Notes: a model not told the origin generated them from the letters alone. Shown: positions 54,388-64,000, counted from the first letter of the stretch. The stretch: 64,000 nucleotides of DNA from Stutzerimonas stutzeri (GCF_024448895.1 NZ_JAMOIC010000009.1:118590-182589), one strand, 5' to 3'. Made by a program: numbers and translations.

Positions 54388-56325
54388 CTATTTACCTAGG
54401 CTAATCGTCATGGTGCCTGCGGGAACGTCGCTGATCAGCCATCGTCCATCGGGTAGTTTTTGCAAGACGCTGCTAGGGGCCGGCCGCAGGTCATCTGGCA
54501 ACTCGAACGCCAGACCTTTTATCGGCTCTTGAGCTTGAACTTTGAGTTCTATACCCCCGTGTTGCGCCAGCACGTCGACTTCAACCTTATCGCGCGCAGC
54601 CCACCAGCTGCCGTATTGATTTAACGTACCAAACCAGGCGAAAGGTTTGAGCCGAGGAAGAACTTGCTCCAGGAAACGGAATTTATGATCAACCTCGTTG
54701 GGGTGAAGCAGCATCACAAAACTGGCGCCATACCGCGCAAGTTTTTCGGCTAGCTCAACTGCCTCCTCGACTCGCTGATCCATAATCGGCGGTATCTCAT
54801 CCTCCACCGCAATTGGAAATTCAAATACCGACGTTTCGCTGCTATACATTCGCTGAGCATTGGTGCGAAACGGCAAGTGCGTGGTGAGATTTCCGGCGGT
54901 CGCCGAGCTCGAGAATCTATAGCCCGACGCCGCTAACGCCTCTGGAAGGCGAGGCGGTGTTGCCAGATAGCCCGGGCGGAAGGAGACCACCTGCCCACCT
55001 GTCAGTTGCTCCAGCAAGAAACGGCTCACCCTGAGTTCACCCAATACCGTTGCACCTCGCGTATCGCCCAGCGACTGAACCCGCGGCTGGTATGTCGGAT
55101 ATCGCTCGGTCCCGTCACCAAGTGGCACCGAGGCGTACATGTCAGAATGGCTGACAGAGTGACTGGCGATTTCCATGCCAGCCTCGACCAAGGCATCCAT
55201 CGCAATAAGGGTACGGTCGTTGAAAAAGCCTTCGTCTTGAAAATCGCGGTAGTACTTCGTTTGAAGGAAAAAGGTGGCCGGTACCCCTTCGCGTACGAGC
55301 AAGTCCCGGTAGGCAAGCAGGTTGCCCATCGACTCGACGTAATCCACGTCGAAAGTCACAACCGCTGCAAGTTGCCGGCCTTCCGGTACGGAGGCTATCG
55401 TGACGGCTAGCGGCTCGTGCTCGCGATACACCGCCCTGAGCCAGCGCAGCCAAACGTCCACAGAGGGTTCATAACCGTTTGCATATGCGCGGTACCCTTG
55501 GTCGTTGCGGTCGTTGTGCGCTCGCATGATGAAAAAGCCGAGGTCAAAACCTAGCGCATAAGCGCTCCCACCCGCTTCATTGTCGCCTTTGACCATCGCT
55601 GCCGATCCGTCCTCGAACCTGGCCAATACCTGCTGAGCATTCTCGTAAGATTGCGTGCCTGTCCAACTGGTCGGTAACTCCGGCTGGCCAAGCAGTACTG
55701 TCTTTTCGTTCGGATCACTGATCCAATCAAGGGTCGGCACGTGCTCGAAGATGATGCTGTGGTGGGACCGAGACTCTATCGTCGATTCAAAGCCGAACAG
55801 GTCCTGCACGCCACCGCCTAACACCTGGGTGGCTATGAGCGTTCGGCCTTCTTCCACGTGACGGCGAAGTGCCATTCGTCCAGCCTCGTCAAGCGTGCGT
55901 CCGGAGATCAATGGATACACCAGCACGACGTTATGACGAGTGGCCTCGGTGACGTCATCGGTGATAGTGAACGGCACGCCAATACTTCTGAGGCCGTGCG
56001 CCAGGCCGAGCCAGGCGGAATCCTCATCGGTCAACAAAATCGCAAGGCGAGAGCGTTCTCCGCCGGAATAGCGTTTCCAGTCAGAACGCGTCTGCTCCGA
56101 GATATAGCTCGCTTCGCCTGGTCCATTGAGCTTATCCAGGCGGACAAACGTATTTCGATCGATAAAAGCAGTAACGCCAGCTATCAACAAACTGACGATA
56201 AACACAACAGCAACGACACGTGCCGCGAAGGCAGGCTTGTCCCAGAACGGCACGAAAACCTCATCGGTAAAGGTTGGAAACCAGCATATCGGAACGCTAC
56301 GAGTCAGGCGAACCTTAAGGGACAC
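54388..56325 (-). CDS. Membrane-anchored polysaccharide deacetylase-like protein
   Basis: 645 residues. One N-terminal membrane helix (about 33-53; VVAVVFIVSLLIAGV), then a flavodoxin/GATase-like domain (about 90-270; RLAILLTDEDSAWLGLAHGL) and a NodB/CE4 deacetylase domain (about 320-560) with VVTFDVDYVES (catalytic Asp pair), ASHSVSH (metal histidines) and RPGYLATP. GTG start. This order recalls parts of PelA. It lies 111 bases downstream of a TolC-like/glycosidase-like gene, so the two probably modify and export or trim an extracellular polysaccharide. Confidence 0.82.
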   Translation of the reverse strand: MSLKVRLTRSVPICWFPTFTDEVFVPFWDKPAFAARVVAVVFIVSLLIAGVTAFIDRNTFVRLDKLNGPGEASYISEQTRSDWKRYSGGERSRLAILLTDEDSAWLGLAHGLRSIGVPFTITDDVTEATRHNVVLVYPLISGRTLDEAGRMALRRHVEEGRTLIATQVLGGGVQDLFGFESTIESRSHHSIIFEHVPTLDWISDPNEKTVLLGQPELPTSWTGTQSYENAQQVLARFEDGSAAMVKGDNEAGGSAYALGFDLGFFIMRAHNDRNDQGYRAYANGYEPSVDVWLRWLRAVYREHEPLAVTIASVPEGRQLAAVVTFDVDYVESMGNLLAYRDLLVREGVPATFFLQTKYYRDFQDEGFFNDRTLIAMDALVEAGMEIASHSVSHSDMYASVPLGDGTERYPTYQPRVQSLGDTRGATVLGELRVSRFLLEQLTGGQVVSFRPGYLATPPRLPEALAASGYRFSSSATAGNLTTHLPFRTNAQRMYSSETSVFEFPIAVEDEIPPIMDQRVEEAVELAEKLARYGASFVMLLHPNEVDHKFRFLEQVLPRLKPFAWFGTLNQYGSWWAARDKVEVDVLAQHGGIELKVQAQEPIKGLAFELPDDLRPAPSSVLQKLPDGRWLISDVPAGTMTISLGK

Positions 56326-56436
56326 ATTCGCCCCCGCGAGACCTCATCGGGCAATGAGCGTCAGCGTATTTCCTTGCCGGGGCTCGCTGTCGTCACCGCA
56401 CGACGGTGCGCCTGCTACATTCGCCGAAACCACTTT

Positions 56437-58467
56437 TCAAGGCTGTTGCTTGGATGGGTAATGTTCCCATGCTTGCCAATCGATACCCCCGACAGCAAAC
56501 GGCTGTAACCCGGCCCGCCAGCGGCTATCCTGCTCCTGCAGCATAGCTTGCGAAGCGTCAGCCCACGTTTCGTCAGGCGCCAGCTCAGGTTCTACGCTCT
56601 GCGCGAGTCGAAAGTGCACTGCAGGCCAGCGTCGTGCAATTTTCTCTGTGAGCTCAGCGCTACGTTCGGCGCTGCGGGTGTAAATCATCAGGCTCACTCT
56701 ATTAACACCGAGTGAGGGTAGCTCGCACGGTGCGCAGGGCATCCCGCCCATCTCCTCGGTGAACCAGCGATAATGGCTCGATATTTCGACCGGCCAAGGG
56801 CTGGCGGTTGCCACTTGCTTTAGCGTGTCCAGCCATTCACGCACGTGCTGAGGCGCAACCGGCCAGCCACGCTGCTCCACCTCCAAGTCCAGGTGAAGAG
56901 CTGCGAAACCCACCGAACCTAGCTTCGAAATGATCGCAATCAGCGAAGCGCGGTGTTCTGGCACCATCCAGTCCGGATCGCCCAACAGCAGCACAGGCTC
57001 AAAGCCACGGCTGTCGAGTGCCATGACTGTCGCATCGAGCATGCGAATAATATCCGGCTGCGCGAGTTGTTCAGCGCTTAGCCCGATATAGAGACGCTTG
57101 ATGCCCGCACGCTCAAGACGAGCCAGTGTTTCAGCCTGGGCAGCAGAACTGAGCAGTGCACGGCTATCCCACATGTAGACGCCCTGCTCCCAGTTACTGG
57201 ACGCTTTGAAGTCAGCCGTATTCGCATTCAAAGGCACCCAGTGAGCCATGTTGCCTCCGGTAAGCGCGGTGCGCTGAGCATTGTCGGTGAAGAACAGCTG
57301 TACACCAGACAATTGCTGCCAAACCGTGTACCAGCGATTGATCACCTCCAATGCTGCGCGGTGTACCTCAAGCTCGCTCATCTGGAGCGCCCCAATGTCC
57401 GGCTCAGCACCGGCCGCGTTGCTAAGCTGCTGCTCGGTTAGCGCAAGCTTGGCGACATTGAACCGCTCTTGAGCGGGCGACAGACTCAACGAGGCCCTGT
57501 GCTGTGCAGTAAGTGCATGCTGCAGTGCCTGAAGAATTGCCCCATGTTCTGCCCGTAAATGCTCTCTTGAGCCCAGGCCTTGTTCTGAGCGCTCCGGATC
57601 TCTGATTTTTTCGTCGCTCATTAGGTCGATAGACGATGAGAGCGTCGGGCTGGCAACGGGAGCGTCGCCGGATCGTGAGGTCCCCTGCCTGCCCTCTGAG
57701 CCCTGGGCCGAGCTGAACCCAGATCGCTTGTGGCTCAGCTCCGCCGCGCGACCATAAACAGAAAGGTTCAGATCAAGCCGTTTCCTCCAAGTTTCAATTG
57801 GCTGAACCGTCAATGAGAGCGGCTCGGCAATCGGCTCCATGAACTCCAAGCTACGCTGACTCAGCCGTTCCAGCAGGACCTTGCTCGCCGTAAGGGCTTG
57901 GCCAGAGGCAAGACACTCCACTGTAACAGCCTGCCACCGGCTATCTAACAGCATTGCTTCAGAAGCCAGAAGCGAGCCACTGTGTACACGTCCTGCTATT
58001 TCAGCGCGCGCCTGCACAGGCCTGGTTCCCAGGCTTTGGCACCACCGCACGGTTTCGCTGGCTCGCCACCAATCAGCGTAAGCGGAGCTCACGATCAACC
58101 GCTGCTCTGCACCGGCTAGCTGCTGAATCGCTATTTGCTGTTCAGGCTCGCTATTTACCGCGCTCAGTTCAATTACATGCTGACGGAGAGCGCTTAGCAA
58201 AGGGTGGCGGATGCCCAGACTGTGAGCTAGAGCGTCACTAAGAGATTTGTCGATGGCGCGATTTACATGCCTCGAGGCATTGCGCGGCCATCCGGCCTCA
58301 GTGTTGGGCGGCTCAGGCAACTGACCCGGCATCGATAAGTCGGCTATTGCTCCATCTACCGACGCCCTAGCGGATATCCCACTGAGCAGGTCATCCAGCG
58401 GCAGGACCTCGGCGGGCGCAGCAAACGCCAAGCAGCTCAACAAGCTGCCACCTATAAATTGACGCAT
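56437..58467 (-). CDS. Outer-membrane-factor-like protein fused to a glycosidase-like barrel
   Basis: 676 residues with a signal peptide (MRQFIGGSLLSCLAFAAPAE). Residues about 50-390 resemble one side of TolC-type outer membrane factors: long helices with HPLLSALRQHVIEL, SSAYADWWRASETVRW and VHSGSLLASEAMLLDSRWQA. Residues about 400-665 look like a TIM-barrel glycosidase or PelA-like hydrolase (YMWDSRALLSSAAQAETLARL, GFAALHLDLEVEQRGWP, RVSLMIYTRSAE). It precedes the deacetylase on the same strand. The fusion is unusual; domain limits are judged by eye. Confidence 0.6.
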   Translation of the reverse strand: MRQFIGGSLLSCLAFAAPAEVLPLDDLLSGISARASVDGAIADLSMPGQLPEPPNTEAGWPRNASRHVNRAIDKSLSDALAHSLGIRHPLLSALRQHVIELSAVNSEPEQQIAIQQLAGAEQRLIVSSAYADWWRASETVRWCQSLGTRPVQARAEIAGRVHSGSLLASEAMLLDSRWQAVTVECLASGQALTASKVLLERLSQRSLEFMEPIAEPLSLTVQPIETWRKRLDLNLSVYGRAAELSHKRSGFSSAQGSEGRQGTSRSGDAPVASPTLSSSIDLMSDEKIRDPERSEQGLGSREHLRAEHGAILQALQHALTAQHRASLSLSPAQERFNVAKLALTEQQLSNAAGAEPDIGALQMSELEVHRAALEVINRWYTVWQQLSGVQLFFTDNAQRTALTGGNMAHWVPLNANTADFKASSNWEQGVYMWDSRALLSSAAQAETLARLERAGIKRLYIGLSAEQLAQPDIIRMLDATVMALDSRGFEPVLLLGDPDWMVPEHRASLIAIISKLGSVGFAALHLDLEVEQRGWPVAPQHVREWLDTLKQVATASPWPVEISSHYRWFTEEMGGMPCAPCELPSLGVNRVSLMIYTRSAERSAELTEKIARRWPAVHFRLAQSVEPELAPDETWADASQAMLQEQDSRWRAGLQPFAVGGIDWQAWEHYPSKQQP

Positions 58468-58719
58468 TGAATAACCTCTTGGCTCGGCGCAAAACCGTCA
58501 CAGCATCCTGGCTGTCTGCTTGAGGACGGCCAGCATTTGTATGCGGATGGCACTCCGGCACTAACGGCTTAGTGCCTTTAATCAGAATGGCTGGCCAGAT
58601 GAGTGGGGCGGGCCGAGATTTGGATGTCAAAAAATCAGTGCACGAGAATCCCGAGCAAATCACGTGCCTGGCCAAGACCTACCGCTTCGGCTTTCACAGC
58701 GGCCAGCTCATCGCTGACA

Positions 58720-59080
58720 CGATTAGCTTGCTGGCCTGGACGGTTGCGGCTCAGGCGAAGATACCCGCATCCGCCCTGCCCGACCTGGCCTTGCGCAGTT
58801 CGGAAGCCACATTCGCATCAAGGACGAGCATTAGAGAAGACCGACTTGGCGGGTCTGGATTTACGCCCGCGGCGGTTCGAACGCAATGTCTTCGGCACCT
58901 GGCATGGCCAGCAAGTCGAGATGCTCGCGTTACCGCCAGCGAGGCGTCGGTACTCTTCGATCGAAAGCAGAACATGCGCAGGCCTGCCCCGATCGGTGAT
59001 GAACGCAGGACTGGGGAGCGCAGCCATTTTTGCGCCGCTGGCGTCTCGATCGAATTCGCGGCTGCTTATCGTGGTGGGCA
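58720..59080 (-). pseudogene. Decayed phd-vapC toxin-antitoxin module, copy A
   Basis: From an ATG at 59080 the antitoxin reads MPTTISSREFDRDASGAKMA through LLSIEEYRRLAGGNASI; a missing base near 58,920 shifts the frame, and the expected end (LLAMPGAEDIAFEPPR) continues in the next frame. The following vapC begins LVLDANVASELRKARSG, hits a stop where a Trp codon is expected, and fades after ASKLIVSA. Both genes are dead. A second copy lies at 60,840-61,120. Confidence 0.8.
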
Positions 59081-59168
59081 TGGTCGATACCTCCCGAGGC
59101 GTAATGTAGGGATGTTGCTTCATTGCCGGACGGTCAACGTGACGCTGCCAACTGATGGCATGGGCGGC

Positions 59169-59210
59169 AAACTATAAGTTTTTCAACGAAATTCGTGTAA
59201 ATTATAGTTT
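59169..59210. promoter_or_regulatory. Inverted repeats in the fic promoter
   Basis: AAACTATAA (59169-59177) and TTATAGTTT (59202-59210) are perfect nine-base arms; between them lies ACGAAATTCGT (palindromic). TATAGT inside the right arm is a likely -10, so a binding protein would control fic. Confidence 0.55.
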
Positions 59211-59237
59211 TCTCGCACTGCTTATAGGAAATTTGTC

Positions 59238-60770
59238 ATGCGGCAACCCATTGAACGGGCCGGATACAGCTGGCTGATCAACGCCCTCGATCTACGCTGC
59301 GTGCCGCTTGATCATGAGTGCGTCATAGGTTCGCGTCCAGCGCTCTCTCAGTCCGTTGGCGGTGCGAAGGTAGAGGTCTTCACCAAGGGTTACGCCAGAG
59401 AGCATCGCCCCATCGATCAGATGCTGTTTGCGCTCTCGTACGAGGGGGTAAATCTGGGCGTCCTGGAGCGCGCCTTCCAGATTCCGGCTGTCCGGGATGA
59501 CCTGGCTGCTGCAATCGCTGAGAAGCCCGCCAGCGGCTACCTACGCCGGCTCTGGTACATCTGCGAAACCATCGCAGGCCACCAGCTGCCTCTGCCCGAT
59601 GCCGCGCAGAACATTCCCTACGAGCACCTACTCGCGCCGGACAAGTATTTCACCGGCCCAGAGGAGTTGTCGCGCAGACATCGCGTGCGGATGAACCTGT
59701 TGGGAACGCCTCAGCTTTCAGCCCTGATTGGCCGCCAAGGCTGGACCGATGGCAGTCTTCTGAATGCGCAAATCGTCGAGCGCATGCATGACCAGATGAT
59801 CGATTTTTCGGTCACCGAGATTGCAAGAGCCGCTCAATACCTGCTGACGACCGAGACCCGCAGCTCATACGAGATCGAGCATGAGCGTCCTGCTCCTGAT
59901 CGAATCTTGCGATTTGTGCGAGTGCTGGAACAGGCGGGGCAGCGTCCGCTGGACGAAGAGTTTCTGTTCGACATCCATCGGATAGCCCTCGGCACTGGGC
60001 GTCCCGATCCGTCCATCGGCGCATACAGGCATCTGCAGAACTGGCTCGGCCGGGGCGATCTGATCCACCTGATCCCGCCGGCACCAGAAAAAGTGCCTGA
60101 AATGATGGAGCAATGGTTCGTCATGCGTGAGCGCGTCATGCGCGCTGACGCCCCAGCGCTAGTGAAGCTAAATGCAATCGCGCACAGCTTCATCTACATC
60201 CATCCTTTCATGGACGGCAACGGCCGGCTGTCCCGCTTCATCATGCAGGACATCCTGGCCAATGAGAGCCTCAAGATGCAGGGCATCATCCTGCCTATTT
60301 CTGCGGGGCTTCTGGTCAATCTGGACAGCTACATCGGCACGCTAGATACATTGTCACGGCAGCTACTTAGCGCCACGCAGTACCACCGACGGGACTTGGC
60401 AAGCGATCCTGAGCTGGACGAGGACAATGCCCATCTATTCGCCCACCTGGACTTCACTGAGCTGCAGAGCGAGGTCAATAAGAGCGCGGCGAAAGTTCTC
60501 GATGGGCTCATGCGCGATGAGGTCAGCCATCTGGTCCGGCGTGATAGGTTCAAAGACCAGTTAAATCGCGAGCTGGATCTGTCGAATCGGGATCTTGAGC
60601 TGCTTATCGCGGTGATCTATGAGAACAACGGGCGTGTCTCCAAGCGTAAGCGGACCGGCTTGTTCCAGCACCTAACAGATGAGGACATTGCGCTAGCAGA
60701 GAGCATCCACGCCGATCTACATGCGCCGGAGACACCAAACTCCGAGGTGACTCAGAATCCCTTGCCGTAG
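59238..60770 (+). CDS. Fic-family AMP transferase
   Basis: 510 residues. The Fic core motif HPFMDGNGRLSR (near residue 322) is complete, with the catalytic His. An inhibitory-helix-like SSYEIEHE (near 209-216) lies N-terminal, which fits class II Fic proteins that restrain themselves. The C-terminus (about 440-490) resembles a winged helix (LNRELDLSNRDLELLIAVIY...GRVSKRKRTGLFQ). Fic proteins usually transfer AMP to Ser/Thr/Tyr of target proteins; targets here are unknown. AGGAA precedes the ATG. The gene lies between two decayed copies of a phd-vapC module. Confidence 0.88.
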   Translation: MRQPIERAGYSWLINALDLRCVPLDHECVIGSRPALSQSVGGAKVEVFTKGYAREHRPIDQMLFALSYEGVNLGVLERAFQIPAVRDDLAAAIAEKPASGYLRRLWYICETIAGHQLPLPDAAQNIPYEHLLAPDKYFTGPEELSRRHRVRMNLLGTPQLSALIGRQGWTDGSLLNAQIVERMHDQMIDFSVTEIARAAQYLLTTETRSSYEIEHERPAPDRILRFVRVLEQAGQRPLDEEFLFDIHRIALGTGRPDPSIGAYRHLQNWLGRGDLIHLIPPAPEKVPEMMEQWFVMRERVMRADAPALVKLNAIAHSFIYIHPFMDGNGRLSRFIMQDILANESLKMQGIILPISAGLLVNLDSYIGTLDTLSRQLLSATQYHRRDLASDPELDEDNAHLFAHLDFTELQSEVNKSAAKVLDGLMRDEVSHLVRRDRFKDQLNRELDLSNRDLELLIAVIYENNGRVSKRKRTGLFQHLTDEDIALAESIHADLHAPETPNSEVTQNPLP

Positions 60771-60839
60771 GCTTCGCTCAGGACTGAATAGTAAGGGGCA
60801 CTGCTCGGCTCGAGGATCAGGCGACGACAGCTACATCCG

Positions 60840-61120
60840 CCCTGCCCGACCTGGCCTTGCGCAACTCGGACACCTCATTTGTATCAAGGACGAGCATCAG
60901 GAAAGATCGACTTGGCGGGTCTGGATCCGCGTCCGCGGCGCATCAAAAAACGCAATGTCCTCGGCGCCTGGCATGGTCGGCAAAGCCCTGGTACTCCTCG
61001 ATAGAAAGCAGAACATGCGCAGGCCTGCCCTGCTCCGTAATGAAAACAGGACCGGATAGCGCAGCCCTTTTTGCGCCGCTGGTGTCGTGAGCGAATTCGC
61101 GACTGCTTATCGTGGTGGGC
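60840..61120 (-). pseudogene. Decayed phd-vapC toxin-antitoxin module, copy B
   Basis: From an ATG at about 61120 the antitoxin reads MPTTISSREFAHDTSGAKRA to LLSIEEYQGF, then a deletion removes the middle and the frame is lost; the end (MPGAEDIAF) and vapC start (LVLDTN...SELRKARSG) are still readable. Same orientation and clearly related to copy A, but differently damaged. Confidence 0.8.
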
Positions 61121-61186
61121 ATGATCGATACCTCCCCGAATACAATGTGGGCCTGTTACTACATTTCAGGGAACGGTCAGCCCGTC

Positions 61187-62239
61187 TTACATAGCGTCGA
61201 ACGCGGCTTGCAGGTCTTCTTGCCCCTTCTTCCCGCTTTGCAGAAGCAGCATCAGTAGAATTCGCGCTTTCTGTGGGCTCAGATTGCCGGCCATGACGGC
61301 GCCCTCATCGGCGGTCGTTTTACCGCCGCCCTCGAAGCCGTAGTTGGCCATGACCCGCCCGTTATAGACACGTGTCGAGATCACTACTGGTACCTGCTTA
61401 CCTAGCGCGTATTTCACCGCCTCGAACATCGGCTGGTTCATGTTTCCCATGCCCAGTGCCTGCACCACGATTCCTTTCGCGCCCTGATCAACTGCGCTGC
61501 GCAGCAGGCTGCCATCGGCCCCGCCGTACATGGCAATTATTTCCACTTTTGGCATGGTGTCGGCTTGGATTTCAATGTGCTGTCGGCGCAGCGGCTCCCT
61601 CGCAAAGATCACACGGTCGGGATAGACCTCTCCGAGAAAGCCGTAGTCCCCGGACTGAAAGGTTTCTACGTTGGCTGTATGGGTCTTGGTTACATGCCGG
61701 GCGGCATTGATCTGGTTGTTCATGGCCAGCAGGACCCCTTTGCCCTTCGCTTGCTCATCGACAGCAATACGCACGGCATTGAGCAGGTTGCGCGGGCCAT
61801 CGAAGTCAGAAGATGAGGCGTTGCGCTGGGCTCCGATGACAACGACCGGTTTGTCCGATTCGACGGTCAGGTCAAGCCAGAATGCGGTTTCTTCAAGCGT
61901 ATCGGTGCCGTGCGAGACGATTACGCCTGACACCTCTGGGCGCTGCAGCGCAGCGTTAACCGCTTTGGACAGTTCGTTCCAGCGCGGCGGATCCATGTAG
62001 TCGGAAGGCACGTTCGATAGGTTTTCAACTTCAATCTTCGCGAACTCCGCCACCTCCGGCACCGTTGCGAGCAAGTCATCTCCGGAAATGGCCGGTACAG
62101 GCGCCTTCTTGACCGGGTCGATCTTCATTGCAATTGTTCCGCCAGTCGCAATGAACTGAACCGTGGGCTTTTCCTGTGCGTAGGCGTTACCAAGCAGGGC
62201 TGCACAGAACCCGGCGATTAGAAATGGGCTTTTGCTCAT
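61187..62239 (-). CDS. ansB: Periplasmic type II asparaginase/glutaminase
   Basis: 350 residues with a signal peptide (cleaved near AYAQE). Active-site ATGGTIA (nucleophile Thr near residue 32) and SHGTDTLEETAF (second Thr, Asp) are complete; MNNQINAARHVTKTHT and TADEGAVMAG follow. It hydrolyses Asn, probably also Gln, to ammonia and the acid in the periplasm. AAGGAA precedes the ATG. Family members in Pseudomonas are glutaminase-asparaginases. Confidence 0.93.
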   Translation of the reverse strand: MSKSPFLIAGFCAALLGNAYAQEKPTVQFIATGGTIAMKIDPVKKAPVPAISGDDLLATVPEVAEFAKIEVENLSNVPSDYMDPPRWNELSKAVNAALQRPEVSGVIVSHGTDTLEETAFWLDLTVESDKPVVVIGAQRNASSSDFDGPRNLLNAVRIAVDEQAKGKGVLLAMNNQINAARHVTKTHTANVETFQSGDYGFLGEVYPDRVIFAREPLRRQHIEIQADTMPKVEIIAMYGGADGSLLRSAVDQGAKGIVVQALGMGNMNQPMFEAVKYALGKQVPVVISTRVYNGRVMANYGFEGGGKTTADEGAVMAGNLSPQKARILLMLLLQSGKKGQEDLQAAFDAM

Positions 62240-62504
62240 GGCAGTTCCTTACCGATATTCATATGAGGGTAAAGAAACTGACAAGCGATCCTCTGTTTGG
62301 TTGGGGTGGTGCCATCAGGCCGCATCACTACCTCACGATGCCCCGAAAGCTCGCCGGCAATTGCCCGGTGGACTTGGCTCGTTCATGGGCCTGTCCTGCC
62401 ACAGATCACTGTAAGGTTACAGCGACCTGCCGACCGTGGACGGCTATGATCGGCTGATCTTGGCCAATGTCCCCGCTATCTAAGGCTGGCGGCTCCACCT
62501 GCGC

Positions 62505-63671
62505 TTATGTCGCCGTAGCTGCAACAGCTCTCAAGCGCCAGGCAAAAGCCAGCACCATCAGCAGGCCCAGCGCAGCCATCGCGGCTCCGGCCAAGGAGAC
62601 TGCTGGGTAGCCAAGCCCAGCATTGATCACTGCACCGCCTAGTGCCGCACCAATTGCGTTGCCGAAATTGAAGGCGCCGATATTCACCGCCGAGGCGAGA
62701 TTGGGCGCGTCCTTGGCAGCTTCCATCACACGCATCTGTAACGGCGGCACCAAAGCAAAACTGGCGATACCCCAGACCAAGATGGCAACGGCAGCCGGCA
62801 GCGGCCAGCGCATCAGTACGGTGAACGCCAGCAAGACAAGAATCAGCACGCTCAGCGAAACGATCAGGGTGCGGTCAATTGGTCGGTCGGCGGCCTTGCC
62901 GCCCCACATGTTGCCCAATGTCAGCCCCACACCGAATAGCACCAGCATGGCAGTGATGAAAGCCGTGGACGCGTGGGTCTCGCTGCTGAGGATCGGCGCG
63001 ATGTAAGTGAAGACGGTGAACATTGCACCCGAGCCGACCACAGTCAGAGCCAACGCCCCTAGCACCGGCCCACGGCCCAGCACCCGAATTTCGGCCAGTA
63101 CACCCACGCTTTTCGGGGCCGGAACGTTGGGCAGGGCGATCCACAAAGCGGCCATGGCTACCACGCCTAGACCGGTAATTCCCCAGAATGCGGTGCGCCA
63201 GCCGAACAGTTCGCCAAACCAGGCGGCCAGCGGCACGCCGCCGATGGTCGCCAGGGTCAAGCCCATGAACATGGCCGCAACCGCCCCGGCACGCTTCTCC
63301 GGAGCGACCACGCTGGCGGCGACAACGGAACCGATGCCGAAGAACGCACCGTGGTTCAGTGATGTCACCACCCTGGCGACCATAAGGCTGTAGTAATCGG
63401 TCGCCAATGCTGACATCAGATTACCCAGCGTGAAAATCGCCATGAGCCCGATCAGCAAGTACCGTCGGGGAATCTTCCCGGTGGTCAGGGTCATCAGCGG
63501 TGCGCCGAGCAGCACGCCCAGGGCGTAAGCACTGACCAACAGACCTGCGGCGGGAATGGAAACGCCGAGATCCGCAGCGATGCTTGGCAACATGCCCATC
63601 GGGGCGAACTCGGTCACGCCGATGCCGAAGGCACCGATGGCGAGTGCTACAAGGGGTGGATTGATGCGCAT
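62505..63671 (-). CDS. MFS transporter, DHA1 (AraJ/YdhP-like) family
   Basis: 388 residues with twelve predicted helices. GVTEFAPMGMLPSIAADLGVSIP at the start and LLVSAYALGVLLGAPLMTL with the following GKIPRRYLLIGLM are typical of DHA1 drug or sugar exporters of the AraJ/YdhP branch. Probably a proton-driven exporter of a drug or metabolite. Its 5' end abuts a pobA remnant. Confidence 0.88.
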   Translation of the reverse strand: MRINPPLVALAIGAFGIGVTEFAPMGMLPSIAADLGVSIPAAGLLVSAYALGVLLGAPLMTLTTGKIPRRYLLIGLMAIFTLGNLMSALATDYYSLMVARVVTSLNHGAFFGIGSVVAASVVAPEKRAGAVAAMFMGLTLATIGGVPLAAWFGELFGWRTAFWGITGLGVVAMAALWIALPNVPAPKSVGVLAEIRVLGRGPVLGALALTVVGSGAMFTVFTYIAPILSSETHASTAFITAMLVLFGVGLTLGNMWGGKAADRPIDRTLIVSLSVLILVLLAFTVLMRWPLPAAVAILVWGIASFALVPPLQMRVMEAAKDAPNLASAVNIGAFNFGNAIGAALGGAVINAGLGYPAVSLAGAAMAALGLLMVLAFAWRLRAVAATAT

Positions 63672-63682
63672 GGAGTGCCCTA

Positions 63683-64000
<318 letters not shown>

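Overview
The window looks like a chromosome segment of a Pseudomonas sensu lato species, most likely the stutzeri/Stutzerimonas group. The evidence is the folE-folX-LOV-hemH-phrB neighbourhood, a NodB/TolC-like locus, an orphan ccoN-ccoQ pair, Pseudomonas-type families (DUF1652, TIGR02450) and moderately high GC. The genus is inferred from gene families and order; no database search was run.

Region 1 (1-11,100) is a light and oxidative stress cluster: folE, folX, a short LOV photoreceptor, a large GGDEF/EAL protein, hemH, a TIGR01777 epimerase, a small Trp-rich protein, and the operon DUF523/DUF1722 - MerR (class II LitR-like) - photolyase - SnoaL-like. Three sites of the form T(G/A)TACA-N12-(T/G)GTA(C/T)A lie before folE, between the epimerase and the Trp-rich gene, and before the photolyase operon. 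They fit the operator described for the Pseudomonas putida LitR/PplR light response.

Region 2 (11,200-25,200) is ordinary chromosome: chemoreceptor, sirtuin, a deletion scar holding ABC-ATPase and GntR remnants, a GST, a UvrD-like helicase, an AcoR-type sigma54 activator divergent from a flavin monooxygenase with a clear -24/-12 promoter and an upstream palindrome, a UV endonuclease, a NaChBac-type sodium channel and a GAF-GGDEF protein.

Region 3 (25,400-64,000) looks accessory. It opens with a 23-bp remnant of a tRNA-Leu 3' end beside a terminator, the usual scar of tRNA-site integration; no intact tRNA partner lies in the window. Next come DUF736, a tightly overlapping operon of serine recombinase plus two ParB/RepB-like proteins, a small HTH protein and DUF1652. 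An SOS-controlled dnaE2 follows, divergent from a compact SRAP/HMCES-like protein. Further on are orphan ccoN/ccoQ, a sugar-acid dehydratase/GntP cassette, a K+/H+ antiporter, a frameshifted curlin-repeat gene, a short RadC, a Phd/PIN toxin-antitoxin pair, several hypotheticals and lipoproteins, a polysaccharide deacetylase with a TolC-like/glycosidase-like fusion, a Fic protein flanked by two decayed phd-vapC copies, asparaginase, an MFS pump, a pobA remnant and the 3' end of a zinc alcohol/formaldehyde dehydrogenase.

The strongest candidates for something undescribed are the recombinase-ParB-RepB trio near the tRNA scar, the compact SRAP-like/DnaE2 SOS pair, and the outer-membrane-factor/glycosidase fusion with its deacetylase. 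No rRNA gene, complete tRNA gene or CRISPR array was seen.
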